Below are positions 21,561 to 30,380 of a stretch of 39,384 bases of DNA, one piece after another. Origin of the DNA: an uncultured Eubacteriales bacterium. GTDB lineage: Bacteria; Bacillota; Clostridia; Christensenellales; Aristaeellaceae. The notes beneath the pieces were generated by a model. The model did no database searches. It saw nothing but the letters and a program-made list of their open reading frames with translations, and was not told the DNA's origin. Numbering within the stretch: position 1 is the first letter of the stretch; the number at the start of each line of letters is the position of its first letter. A program made the position numbers and the translations under genes. The DNA lies in the NCBI GenBank assembly GCA_902765735.1, contig CACXBB010000019.1, positions 1-39,384 of the forward strand. Reading direction: 5' to 3'.

Positions 21561-24178
21561 AGCCATTGAAACTGGTCCTCTCCGCCTTCGGCCCGTATGC
21601 CGGGGCGACCGAGGTGGACTTCACACGATTCGGCGGGGACGGCATCTACCTGATCGCCGGGGACACCGGCGCGGGCAAGACCACGATCTTCGATGCCGTC
21701 AGCTTCGCCCTCTACGGCGAAGCCTCCGGCGGCAGGGAGCGGCGCAGGAGCAGGTCCTTCCGGTCGGACTACGCCTCTGCCGTCACCGAGACCTTCGTGG
21801 AACTGACCTTCCTGCACAGGGGCGAGACCTGGCGCATCCGGCGCAATCCCGAGTACGAGCGCCCGAAGAAGTCCGGCGAGGGCACCACCACCCAGACCGC
21901 CGCCGCGAGGCTGACCCATGTCGATTCCGGCGAGGTCATCGAGGGGCTGAAGGACGTCAACGACAGGGTGTATGAGCTCCTGGGGCTCACGCAGGACCAG
22001 TTCACCCAGACGGTGATGATCGCGCAGGGGGACTTTCTCAAAATACTCAACGCCTCCTCCGAGGACAGGCGGGCGCTGTTCCAGAGGCTGTTCAACACCT
22101 CCGTCTACGCCGATTTGCAGTGGAAGCTCAAGGACATGAACGCCGCCTGCTGCAAGGAGAAGGAGGATCTGAACCGACGCGTCAGCATCGCGGCGGGGAA
22201 GATCGACCCGGAACCCGACTTCCCGGAGCGGGAGGATATCGAGCGCTACAAGGCCGACGCCAGGTACGACGATTTGCTCTCGGAGTGCCTGGCGCGCCTG
22301 ATCGACAGCGAAAGCGCCGCCCGCGAGGAGGCGGCACAGGAGAAGCAGGCCGCCGGGGAACAGGCGGACGCCCTCATCGCCGCCATCGAGCAGGGCCGGG
22401 CGGTCAACGCGGATTTCGACGCGCTGGACAGGGCAAAAACGGCGCTGGCGGCGCTGTCGGACCGGCAGGCGGAGATGGACGACCTGGCGGACAGGCTGGA
22501 CCGGGCGCGCAGGGCGCAGGGGCTTCAGTCGGACGAGGTGCTGCTGAGCGCCAACGCCAACGATATTCAGCGGCAGCAGAGGGCGCTGGACGCCGCGGCT
22601 GCGTCCGTGGCCTCGGCGCGGAGCGCGCTGCCGGAGGCCGAGGCCCGGCAGCGGGAGGCGGAGGCCCTCGCGCCGGAGGCGGACAGACTGCTGGCGGACG
22701 CGCGGCAGCTTTCCGACTGCATCCCGGTATTGAAGGACCTTGAAAGACAGCAAAAGAAGCTGGCAAAGCAACAGCAGCAGATGGCGAAGCTTATGGAGGC
22801 GAGCCGGCAGGCCGATCGCGCCTATGCCGCGGCCAAGGAGGGCTACTACCGCAGTCAGGCGGGGCTGCTGGCGGCGACGCTTCAAGACGGCCAGCCCTGC
22901 CCGGTGTGCGGCGCGCTGTCCCATCCACAGCCCGCGCGGCTGACCGGCGACGCCGTGACAAAGGAAGCGATGGAGGCCGCGGACCGGCGCCACCGCGAGG
23001 CCGCCGACGCGCTGCACCGCGCGGACAACGATCTGACCGCTATTCAGGCCGCGGTGGACGCGGGCGCGGCGCGCCTGCGCGATATGCGCATCGCAGAGGG
23101 CGAGACGGAGAAGCATCTGGAGGCGCGCATCGCGGACATGGAAGCCCGGGCGAAGCAGTACCGGGACGCCATCGAAAAGAGCCGGAAGGATTGCAACGAT
23201 CTGAAGCTGCGGATGGAAAAGAGCCAAACCGTCGCGGAGCAGGGGCGGCAGCGCCTTGCCTCCCTGACGGAAACAAAGGATCATCTGGAAAGACAGTTCC
23301 GGGAGCACCTCGCCGCCGCCGGGTTTGAGGACGCGCAGGCGTACCGGCTGGCCAAACTCCAGGAGAAGGACATTCGTGAGATCGAAGTGCGGCTGAAGGC
23401 CCACGGGGAGCAGCGACAGTCGCTGTCCGACCAGGTCGCCAATCTCAGCGAAAAGCTGTCCGGGAAGGCGCGCGTCGATGTTTCCGACATGGAGCGACGG
23501 CAGAAAGAATGGAAAGCAAGGAAGGAAGCCTCAGAGGCCGCGGAGGCCGCGCTGGTCAAGAAGCTGGCGCTGCACGAGGACGCGCTTATGGAGATCCGGG
23601 ATGCCCGCAGGCAGCAGAGGCGGCGGGAGGCGCACTGGGCGGTGGTCCGGGACCTGTACAACTGCTGCGCGGGCATCGCCGGCGGCAGCCGCCGGGCGAA
23701 GCTGACGTTTGAGGCCTACGTGCAGCAGTACCACTTCAAGCAGGTGGTGGCCGCGGCCAACCGGCGTCTGACGGTGCTGACCGACGGGCTGTTCACCCTG
23801 CGCTGCAAGGAGGAGGCCCGGGACCGGGTGCGCCAGAGCGGCCTGGACCTGGACGTGCTGGACCGCGGCACCGGCCAGTGGCGCGACGTGAGCACGCTGT
23901 CCGGCGGCGAGTCCTTCCTGGCCAGCCTGGCGCTGGCGCTGGGGCTTTCAGACGTGGTGCAGGCCAAGAGCGGCGCGATCCGCATGGAGGCCATGTTCAT
24001 CGACGAGGGCTTCGGCACGCTCGACGACAACGCCCTGCGCAACGCCCTGCGGGTGCTCGCGGACCTGGCCGACGGCAAGCGCCTGATCGGCATCATATCG
24101 CATGTGCACGAGCTCGAGGAGCGCATCGAAAAGCAGATCGTCGTGACCAAGACGCCCATGGGCTCGAAAATCCTGTGA
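21557..24178 (+). CDS. sbcC: SbcCD ATPase subunit C
   Basis: An 873-residue SMC/Rad50-type ATPase that drives SbcD. Walker A is GDTGAGKTT (G35-T43). Two long coiled-coil arms flank the zinc hook CPVC (C448 and C451). The signature LSGGESFLASLAL (about residue 780) and Walker B MFIDEGFGTLD (about 812) are intact, with a final H-loop region ISHVHEL. Shorter than E. coli SbcC (1048) because the arms are shorter, common in Bacillota. It overlaps sbcD. No clear terminator follows; a small CAGC-TTC-GCTG hairpin with six A lies at 24180-24196, and the next promoter is only 34 bases after the stop. Confidence 0.95.
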   Translation: MKPLKLVLSAFGPYAGATEVDFTRFGGDGIYLIAGDTGAGKTTIFDAVSFALYGEASGGRERRRSRSFRSDYASAVTETFVELTFLHRGETWRIRRNPEYERPKKSGEGTTTQTAAARLTHVDSGEVIEGLKDVNDRVYELLGLTQDQFTQTVMIAQGDFLKILNASSEDRRALFQRLFNTSVYADLQWKLKDMNAACCKEKEDLNRRVSIAAGKIDPEPDFPEREDIERYKADARYDDLLSECLARLIDSESAAREEAAQEKQAAGEQADALIAAIEQGRAVNADFDALDRAKTALAALSDRQAEMDDLADRLDRARRAQGLQSDEVLLSANANDIQRQQRALDAAAASVASARSALPEAEARQREAEALAPEADRLLADARQLSDCIPVLKDLERQQKKLAKQQQQMAKLMEASRQADRAYAAAKEGYYRSQAGLLAATLQDGQPCPVCGALSHPQPARLTGDAVTKEAMEAADRRHREAADALHRADNDLTAIQAAVDAGAARLRDMRIAEGETEKHLEARIADMEARAKQYRDAIEKSRKDCNDLKLRMEKSQTVAEQGRQRLASLTETKDHLERQFREHLAAAGFEDAQAYRLAKLQEKDIREIEVRLKAHGEQRQSLSDQVANLSEKLSGKARVDVSDMERRQKEWKARKEASEAAEAALVKKLALHEDALMEIRDARRQQRRREAHWAVVRDLYNCCAGIAGGSRRAKLTFEAYVQQYHFKQVVAAANRRLTVLTDGLFTLRCKEEARDRVRQSGLDLDVLDRGTGQWRDVSTLSGGESFLASLALALGLSDVVQAKSGAIRMEAMFIDEGFGTLDDNALRNALRVLADLADGKRLIGIISHVHELEERIEKQIVVTKTPMGSKIL

Positions 24179-24211
24179 CAGCTTCGCTGAAAAAAGCCGG
24201 TGAAAAGGAGA

Positions 24212-24240
24212 TTGACTTTTCTGCCTTACTGATGTAGAAT
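24212..24240 (+). promoter_or_regulatory. promoter of the Sel1/S41 gene
   Basis: -35 TTGACT (24212-24217), 17-base spacer, -10 TAGAAT (24235-24240). The gene starts at 24291 behind GGAGGAGGGG. Confidence 0.75.
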
Positions 24241-24290
24241 ATCTACAACAGTAAACCGTCATCATCTATGAAGAACGGAGGAGGGGACCC

Positions 24291-27200
24291 ATGAAGAGAG
24301 CCGTTTTGTTTGGATTGATCGTCTGCCTGTGCCTTGCCATGTGCGGCGGCGCGATCGCCGAGGGCGCGGTGTCGATGACCGCGGAGGAGCTCTGGCAGGC
24401 CGGCGAGGACGCCTGGAAGGCCAAGAACTACGACAGCGCCATGGAATACTACCAACAGGCCGCCGATCAGGGCAGCGCGAAGGGCTGGCTGGCCATCGGC
24501 AGCCTGTATCACCACGGCGAGGGCGTGGCGCAGGACTACGCGAAGGCCATGGAATACTACCAGAAGGCCGCCGATCAGGGCGACACGAGGGGGCTGGTCA
24601 GCCTGGGCGTCATGTACTATGGCGGCGACGGCGTGGAGCAGTCCTATGCAAAGGCCATGGAATACTGGCAGCAGGCCGCCGATCAGGGCGACACGGACGC
24701 CATGGTCGACATCGCCTATCTGTACGGACACGGCGAGGGCGTGGCGCAGGACTTCGACAAGACCATGGAGCTCTACCAGCGCGCCGCGGCGCTGGGCAAC
24801 CTGGACGCCACGGCCTACATCGGCAACATGTACCTGTTCGGCGACGGCGTCGAGCAGGACTACGCCAAGGCGGCCGAATACTACATCCCCGCCGCGGACG
24901 CGGGCAACGCCTACGCGCAGTCCAACCTCGCCTGGCTGTATACCACGGGCAACGGCGTGGCGCTGGATTACAGAAAGGCCGTGGCGTACTACCGGCAGGC
25001 CGCGGAGCAGGGCTACTCCTATGCGCAGGCAAATCTGGCCTCGATGTATGCGGAAGGCAAGGGCGTGGCGCAGGACTACGCCAAGGCGCTGGAATACTAC
25101 CAGCAGGCCGCCGATCAGGGCAACGCCTACGCCTATGCCGGCCTCGGAAACCTGTACGCGCAGGGCAACGGCGTGGAACGGGACTACGCCAGGGCGCGGG
25201 AATACTACCAGCAGGCCGCTGATCAGGGCAGCGCCTACGCGCTCGCCGCGCTCGGCGCGCTGTACGCGGAGGGCGACGGCGTGGAACAGGACCATGCAAA
25301 GGCGCTGGAATACTATCAACAGGCGGCAGATCAGGACATCCCGGAGGGCTTCTACGGCCTCGCCGACCTCTATGCCGGGGGCAACGGCGTGGAGCGGGAC
25401 GACAAAAAGGCGATAGAATACTTCCGGCGCGCGGCGCGGGGCGACGAGGCCGCGGAGGATGCCCCGATGTTTACGGAAAGGACGGTGAAGGTGTTCACCG
25501 CCGGTAAGGAGGCCGGGGAGCTGCCCCTGCGCTTCTACGATGCGACGCCCGACATCCCCTATCTCGGGTTCACCCAGTACGCGCGGTACATGTTCGATCA
25601 GCCGCTGACCCTGCGGACGGGCCGGGACGGCGTGTGCGCGCTGGCCAACGAGGCCGGGGTGGAGCTGCTGTGCGACACCGACCTCGGCGTGATCGTGGCG
25701 CGGGACTGGAACGGCTTCTGCGACCTGCCCTTCCCGCTGGAAAACCGGGGCAGGCGATGGAAGGACACCGGCGTGCCCTTCGTCCGCATCACGGGCGTGG
25801 AATACGAGGGCACGCCGAAGCCCGTCGTGTTTGACTTTGCGAAGTACGGCATCAACATCTATTCGGATGAGAGCGACGTCTACCTGCCCGTCTCGACGCT
25901 GACCAACATGATGGCGGACATCGCCACCAACCACCTGCTCTACAACGGCGAAAACCTGTACGCGGAGGTCGTGGACCTCGAAGGGAATGCCCCCGAGGGC
26001 TTCTTCGACTCCGAACGCTATGCCGCCGAGCTCAGGGGGGAGGCGCGGCCGGCGGACATCGTCGCGCAGAGCTACGCCGATCTCTGCTTCGCCTTCGATT
26101 ATTTCTTCGGGCACCCCGGGAAGGCCGTGCTGGACGACGCCATCGACGGGGTCGGCCTGGACCGGGCGCTCAATGATCTGGGCGAGGCGGGCGCATCCAT
26201 CCGGGAAGGCCTGCATTCGACCGATCTCAAGGAATATGTGTCCGCCATGAACGCGCTGTTCTTTGAATACCTGAGCGACGGCCACACCGTGTTCATGGGC
26301 AATAACGTGCTGGACGGCGCGGATACCATGGACACACTGTCCATGACGATCGGAACCTGCCGGGCGCTGTTCAACAGCCCGGTCATGATGCGGCAGCTGG
26401 TCAACGAATACATCCCGGTACAGCGGGAATTCATCTGGGGCAGCGAAAGCTACATCGAATCCGGCCACACCGCCATCATTCGCCTGGACTCCTTCATGCC
26501 GGACGAGGCCGTGTGGGAAAGCTATTACAAGGGCGAGGGCGAATTGCCGGAGGACGGCTTCGGGACCGTCGTCGCGGGGTTGAGAAGGGCCTCGGAGAAC
26601 CCGGAGATCCGGAATGTGATCTTTGACCTGAGCGCCAACAGCGGCGGCAGCTCGGACGTGATGATGGCGATGCTGGCCGTGACCACAGGCCAGGATCAAT
26701 TGTACGGCTTGAGCAGGCTGACGGGGCAGAAGCTGACGCTGACCTACGAGGCGGACGCGAACCTTGACGGCGTGTTCGACGAAAAGGACAGGGAGGTCAA
26801 ATACGATTTCAACTACGGCGTGCTGACCACCCGCCACGCATTCTCCTGCGGCAACCTGTTCCCGATCATCGTGCGGGAGGCCGGTGCGGTGGTCATCGGC
26901 GAAAAGACCAGCGGCGGCTCCTGCTGCATACAGATTGCCAGCGACGCGGAGGGGCTGACGTATATGATGTCCAGCGCTCAGTGGTGCCTGAGGGATGCGG
27001 AGGGCAACGACGTGGAGGGCGGCTGCACTGTCGATCTGCCGATCCCCGCGGAGTCGAACCTCGCCCTGGACGGCATCGCCGGCATGCTGAACATCTACGG
27101 CGGGGTGCCCTCCTACAAGGCGTACTTCGACGCCGCGAGCCTGGACGCCATGATGAACGACTGGTTCGCGGAGCAATCGGAAGTGAAGCCCGCGGCGTGA
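24291..27200 (+). CDS. secreted Sel1-repeat / S41-peptidase-like fusion protein
   Basis: A 969-residue exported protein. Signal peptide residues 1-23 (MKRAVLFGLIVCLCLAMCGG, cleavage after AIA; the LAMC is a poor lipobox). Ten Sel1-like 36-residue repeats (about 33-395) with the core YYQQAADQG and GxGVxxDYxKA form a solenoid for protein binding. A linker domain follows (about 400-700). The C-terminal S41/tail-specific-protease-like domain (about 720-925) has FDLSANSGGSSD (about 778-789), RHAFSCGNLFP with the candidate nucleophile Ser (about 849), and GEKTSGGSC (about 868-876). No PDZ domain is seen. I have not found the usual catalytic Lys with certainty, so activity is uncertain. Single gene with its own promoter, closed by the MITE-like element at 27209. 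A role in envelope protein turnover is inference. Confidence 0.87.
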   Translation: MKRAVLFGLIVCLCLAMCGGAIAEGAVSMTAEELWQAGEDAWKAKNYDSAMEYYQQAADQGSAKGWLAIGSLYHHGEGVAQDYAKAMEYYQKAADQGDTRGLVSLGVMYYGGDGVEQSYAKAMEYWQQAADQGDTDAMVDIAYLYGHGEGVAQDFDKTMELYQRAAALGNLDATAYIGNMYLFGDGVEQDYAKAAEYYIPAADAGNAYAQSNLAWLYTTGNGVALDYRKAVAYYRQAAEQGYSYAQANLASMYAEGKGVAQDYAKALEYYQQAADQGNAYAYAGLGNLYAQGNGVERDYARAREYYQQAADQGSAYALAALGALYAEGDGVEQDHAKALEYYQQAADQDIPEGFYGLADLYAGGNGVERDDKKAIEYFRRAARGDEAAEDAPMFTERTVKVFTAGKEAGELPLRFYDATPDIPYLGFTQYARYMFDQPLTLRTGRDGVCALANEAGVELLCDTDLGVIVARDWNGFCDLPFPLENRGRRWKDTGVPFVRITGVEYEGTPKPVVFDFAKYGINIYSDESDVYLPVSTLTNMMADIATNHLLYNGENLYAEVVDLEGNAPEGFFDSERYAAELRGEARPADIVAQSYADLCFAFDYFFGHPGKAVLDDAIDGVGLDRALNDLGEAGASIREGLHSTDLKEYVSAMNALFFEYLSDGHTVFMGNNVLDGADTMDTLSMTIGTCRALFNSPVMMRQLVNEYIPVQREFIWGSESYIESGHTAIIRLDSFMPDEAVWESYYKGEGELPEDGFGTVVAGLRRASENPEIRNVIFDLSANSGGSSDVMMAMLAVTTGQDQLYGLSRLTGQKLTLTYEADANLDGVFDEKDREVKYDFNYGVLTTRHAFSCGNLFPIIVREAGAVVIGEKTSGGSCCIQIASDAEGLTYMMSSAQWCLRDAEGNDVEGGCTVDLPIPAESNLALDGIAGMLNIYGGVPSYKAYFDAASLDAMMNDWFAEQSEVKPAA

Positions 27201-27208
27201 ATGATGTG

Positions 27209-27389
27209 AAGGGGCTGTCTCAAAACGCATATAGATTCATGAAACATGCGTAGGGGCGCCGATGCGGCGCCCGCCTGGGTTCGAAACATTTGCGGACGCC
27301 ATGAATGGCGTCCCTACGGGCGGGCGGCGCATCGCCGCCCCTACAACATGTATTCATTTGAATGATTATGCGTTTTGAGACAGCCCCTT
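27209..27389. mobile_element. intact MITE-like element, family A
   Basis: 181 bases bounded by perfect 23-base terminal inverted repeats: 27209-27231 (AAGGGGCTGTCTCAAAACGC...) and 27367-27389. Inside is a second long inverted repeat (GTAGGGGCG...CGCCCCTAC) enclosing another hairpin, GGACGCCATGAATGGCGTCC (27286-27305 region). No coding capacity. Its GGGGCTGTCTCAAAA ends resemble those of DDE-transposase insertion sequences, so it is probably moved in trans. It sits between two convergent genes and may terminate both. Confidence 0.85.
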
Positions 27390-27400
27390 ATGTTGTCGTA

Positions 27401-28384
27401 TTATACGCGCACCTCGACGCTCATGCCGAGGGGGAGCGCGGCGTCCGTTTCGGGCCGAATGACCACGGTGTAGCGGTCCGATTCGGCGACATACGATATG
27501 CCGACGACGGTCCCCGGCGTGGCGTCCTCGTCCTCGCGCCCGGCGAAGGTGAGCGCGACGCGGTCCCCGACGGCGATCCGCGCCGCGTCGGTCTCATCGA
27601 CCTGCGCCTCCACGCCCACCGCGTCGGCGGGGACGATTTCCGCCACCGCCTGATCCGCCTCGACGGCGTCCCCCGCCTGGCAGGACAGTGAAACGACGAT
27701 GCCGCTCACCGGCGCGGCGATCTCACCGCCGCCCGTCGCGTAGAGCAGCTGGCCGCGCTCCACCCAGTCGCCCTCGGCGACGCGCAGATCGGTCAGCCGG
27801 CCCTCGGCCTCGTAGGTCTCGGTGTCGCTGACGACCACTGTGCCGATGCCGACGCGCTGCGCCGCGGTGAAGGCGTCGTCGCGGTACAGGTAGACCGTCT
27901 CGCCGACGTACAGCTCGCCGCCGAGGGTCATCACGCGGTACTCCGCGCCGTCGATTTCGGTGACGGTGCCCACGGCGCGGTGCGTGCCGTCGCGGGTGCA
28001 CTTGGCGTACACGGTCTCCCCGCTGTGGACCAGTTTGGCGGCCGCGCTCTTGTAGGCGCTGTCCACGGTGCAGTGGATGGTATAGCGCTGCGTCGGCGCG
28101 AGCTCGAGCACCTCGCCGCTGACGGCGTCGCCCACGTCCGCGGAGATCAATGATACGTCGCCGTCCTGGCTGGCAAAGGTCCTCTGGGCCTTCATCCGAT
28201 ACAGCGGCTGTCCCGCCTCGACGCGCTGACCGGCGACGGCCTCCGCCGAGCCGATCGTGCCGGCGTCCTCCGTGCGGACCGTGACGGTGGACAGCGCCGC
28301 CGTGGTCCCCGTGTAGACCTCCGCCAGCCCCGGCGCGGCAAGGCTAAGCAGCACCGGCAGCAGCATCAGCCATCGTTTCAGCAT
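27401..28384 (-). CDS. secreted HlyD-like adaptor, third in the export operon
   Basis: A 327-residue exported protein with a cleavable signal peptide (MLKRWLMLLPVLLSL...GLA). It has two lipoyl/HlyD-type half-motifs: GTIGSAEAVAGQRVEAGQPLY near the N-terminus and APVSGIVVSLSCQAGDAVEADQAVAEI in the second half. A beta-barrel-like end closes with ALPLGMSVEVRV. It is a paralogue of the 427-residue adaptor at 30364-31647 (shared VYTGT/TFTGT start, VDSAYKSAAAKLVHSGETVYAKC, GELYVGETVYLYR). Unlike the first adaptor it has no stable N-terminal anchor. ATG 28384 has GGAAGG 8 bases upstream; ATG 28390 and GTG 28393 are too close to that site. It overlaps the end of the upstream frame by 41 bases. Last gene of the operon. 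Confidence 0.8.
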   Translation of the reverse strand: MLKRWLMLLPVLLSLAAPGLAEVYTGTTAALSTVTVRTEDAGTIGSAEAVAGQRVEAGQPLYRMKAQRTFASQDGDVSLISADVGDAVSGEVLELAPTQRYTIHCTVDSAYKSAAAKLVHSGETVYAKCTRDGTHRAVGTVTEIDGAEYRVMTLGGELYVGETVYLYRDDAFTAAQRVGIGTVVVSDTETYEAEGRLTDLRVAEGDWVERGQLLYATGGGEIAAPVSGIVVSLSCQAGDAVEADQAVAEIVPADAVGVEAQVDETDAARIAVGDRVALTFAGREDEDATPGTVVGISYVAESDRYTVVIRPETDAALPLGMSVEVRV

Positions 28385-29519
28385 ATCCATCACCTTCCAT
28401 CGGGATCATCGCGCCGGATTCGTCCACGCGATACCCTTGCCCGTCCACAAAGACCCGCGTGCCCTCGTCGGAGACCTGATAGTCATACGCCGACGACGCC
28501 ACGCCCGCCGCACACAGCCGGGCGTACACGTCGCCCGCCAGCGGCTGACCGGTGGCGATATCGCGCGCGCCCTCGCGGTTTTCCAGTACGAGCGTCTCTA
28601 TGCCGCTGTCGGACAATATCCTCAGCGCCAGCCCGTTGAACGACCAGACCCCGCCGCCGTCGGCGGTGAGCGTCAGCTTATCCCCGTCGATCGCGGCGGT
28701 GAAGCATTCCCGGCCGCCGTCCAGCACGATGCCGAGGGATGCGTCGCCCAGGATCAGCTCCGTCATGGCCCCGTCGGGCAGCGTCAGCGGCACCGTGCCG
28801 TAGAGCTGCAGATCCTTCGTGCCGGCGATATGGCTGCCGGCCAGCGCCTCGCCGGGGGTGACCTGAAAGCCCTGCTCCACCTCGTCCGCCGCGCCGTCGG
28901 GCGCGCCGCCGGACCCGCCGCGGCCCGGAAAGCCGCCGCCGGGGAAGCCGCCGCCGGAGGCCAGCGCAAAGTTATACTGCCCCCAGGCGACGACGGCGTC
29001 CCCCGAGACCGCCTCGACGACCAGCACATAGCTGCCGGTCTGGTAGGCGCTCAGATCGAGCACGAACGCCGGCTCCGCCTGCGCGCCGCTGTACACCACG
29101 TTGCCCTGCGCGTCGACGATGCTGACCTTGTAGCCCGTGCACGCGCCCGCGTAATTCAGCGGGAAGGAGAGGGTCGCGTCGGCGGCCTTCTTCCCGATCG
29201 TGATCTGATAGACGCCGTCCTTGCCCGTCACGCCCTTCGACGCCTCGGGCACCAGGGCGATCTCCGCGGGGGCGGAGGCCACCTCCGTCGCCAGCGTCTC
29301 GGGCAGCGCGATCGGCTCCGGCGACGACGTCCCTCCCGCCGGGGGCGCCGCCTGCGCGTCTATGCGCGATTGCGCGGATTCATCCGCGGCGAACGCTTCG
29401 ACGGCTTCGACGACCTCCTCGATGACGGCAGGGATTTCTTCCTCGGACGCCGCCGCGGGGATGTCCTCAGGCACCGCCGCGGGGGCGTCCTCAGGAACAT
29501 CCACAGGGGCGTCCGTCAT
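28344..29519 (-). pseudogene. C-terminal part of the repeat spacer protein, beyond an in-frame TAG
   Basis: Continuation of the gene starting at 30380, in the same frame. I translated every codon from 29897 to 29519 and found no stop, so coding sequence resumes right after the TAG at 29900-29898. The first internal Met is at 29519 and has no properly spaced ribosome site. Content: Pro/Glu-rich linker, then a globular part (about 29240-28990) with GVYQITIGKKAADATLSFPLNYAG and a beta-rich segment ending VVAWGQYNFAL, a GGGFPGGGFPGRGG linker, then a second beta-rich domain with TPGEALAGSHIAG and LVLENREGARDIATGQPLAG. No known family recognised. The preserved frame over 1.5 kb argues for recent loss, readthrough or a base error, not an old pseudogene. 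Confidence 0.7.
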
Positions 29520-29711
29520 ATCCTCTTCGGACGGCTCCGGGGATTCTTCCGGGGATTCCTCCGTAGCTTCTTCCGCGGCGTCGGACGCGATTTCTTTTTC
29601 CGCGGGCGCCTCATCCGGCTGATCCTCCGGGATCGGCTCGGGCGCGCGCTCGGGGGTGTCATTGGACGCTTCCGCGGGCTTCTCAGCGGGCTTTTCCTCC
29701 GGCGCTTCCTC

Positions 29712-29897
29712 CGGTTTTTCCTCCTTGACAATGGGTTTCTCTTCCTGCTTGTCCTCTATGACAGCAGGCTTGTCTTCCTTGACAACAGGTTTTTCTTCCT
29801 GTTTTTCTTCCTTGACAGCGGGTTTCTCTTCCTGCTTTTCTTCCTTGACAACAGGTTTCTCTTCCTGCTTTTCTTCCTTGACAGCCGGTTTTTCCTC
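29712..29897 (-). repeat. 33-base (11-codon) coding repeat EEKPxVKEEKQ
   Basis: Five consecutive units on the minus strand: three full EEKP(A/V)VKEEKQ units (29897-29799), a shortened or merged pair (29798-29745) and EEKPIVKEEKP (29744-29712). They lie directly after the in-frame TAG, which occupies the place of the Q that ends each unit. Confidence 0.85.
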
Positions 29898-30380
29898 CTA
29901 CTTGTCTTCCTTCGGGTTTTCCGCTTTTGTCGCCTGCTCTTGTTTGGGCGCGGCTTCCTGCGCGGCCTTCTCCTTGGCCTCGCGTTCGGCCTTTTCCTTG
30001 GCCTCGCGCTCCGCCTTTTCCTTGGCCTCGCGTTCGGCCTTTTCCTTGGCCTCGCGCTCCGCCTTTTCCTTGGCCTCGCGTTCAGCTTTTTCTTTGGCTT
30101 CCTGTTCGGCCTTCTCTTTGGCCTCGCGTTCGGCCTTTTCCTTGGCTTCCTGTTCGGCCTTCTCTCTGGCTTCCCGTTCCGCCTGCTCGCGGGCCTCCTG
30201 TTCGGCACGCTCTCTGGCCTCGCGTTCGGCCTGTTCGCGGGCTTCCTGCTCGGCGCGCTGCTGGGCTTCTATGGCAGCCTGGGCCTCGGTGTCCGCGCCG
30301 CCCTCCTCGGCGAGCGCGCCGCCGAAGATCATGAGCGCCGCCAGCGCCCCGCAGAGCAGCCGTTTAACCTTCCGCATCAT
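29898..30380 (-). CDS. secreted E/K/R/A octad-repeat protein (N-terminal part before a TAG)
   Basis: A 160-residue product as read up to the TAG. Signal peptide MMRKVKRLLCGALAALMIFG...ALA, then a linker and twelve 8-residue units (residues 42-137) of the form (K/R/Q)AE(R/Q)EA(K/R)E, then KAAQEAAPKQEQATK and PKEDK before the stop. The 8-residue rather than 7-residue period, with opposite charges 3-4 residues apart, suits a single stable alpha helix or a non-canonical coil. Start ATG 30380 has AAAGGAGG 8 bases upstream and overlaps the end of the adaptor gene by 17 bases, so the two are coupled. Without readthrough the product lacks its Pro/Glu repeats and C-terminal domains. A wall-spanning spacer for the neighbouring adaptors is inference. 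Confidence 0.8.
   Translation of the reverse strand: MMRKVKRLLCGALAALMIFGGALAEEGGADTEAQAAIEAQQRAEQEAREQAEREARERAEQEAREQAEREAREKAEQEAKEKAEREAKEKAEQEAKEKAEREAKEKAEREAKEKAEREAKEKAEREAKEKAEREAKEKAAQEAAPKQEQATKAENPKEDK
29970..30257 (-). repeat. 24-base coding tandem repeat, twelve units
   Basis: Twelve in-frame 24-base units encoding the octads. Distal units are nearly identical at DNA level and alternate slightly different codons (GAGCGCGAGGCC and GAACGCGAGGCC). Gain or loss of units by slippage would change length by 8 residues without frameshift. Confidence 0.9.

Noticed and set aside
24243-27230. 995-codon minus-strand frame across the Sel1/S41 gene
   Set aside because: Shadow of the codon-biased plus-strand gene, which has a promoter, ribosome site and recognisable repeats.
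29898-29900. Reassigned TAG (glutamine) genetic code
   Set aside because: TAG ends other convincing genes in the window (2462-2464, 2784-2786 on the minus strand, 20226-20228), so code reassignment does not fit; a point mutation or local readthrough is simpler.
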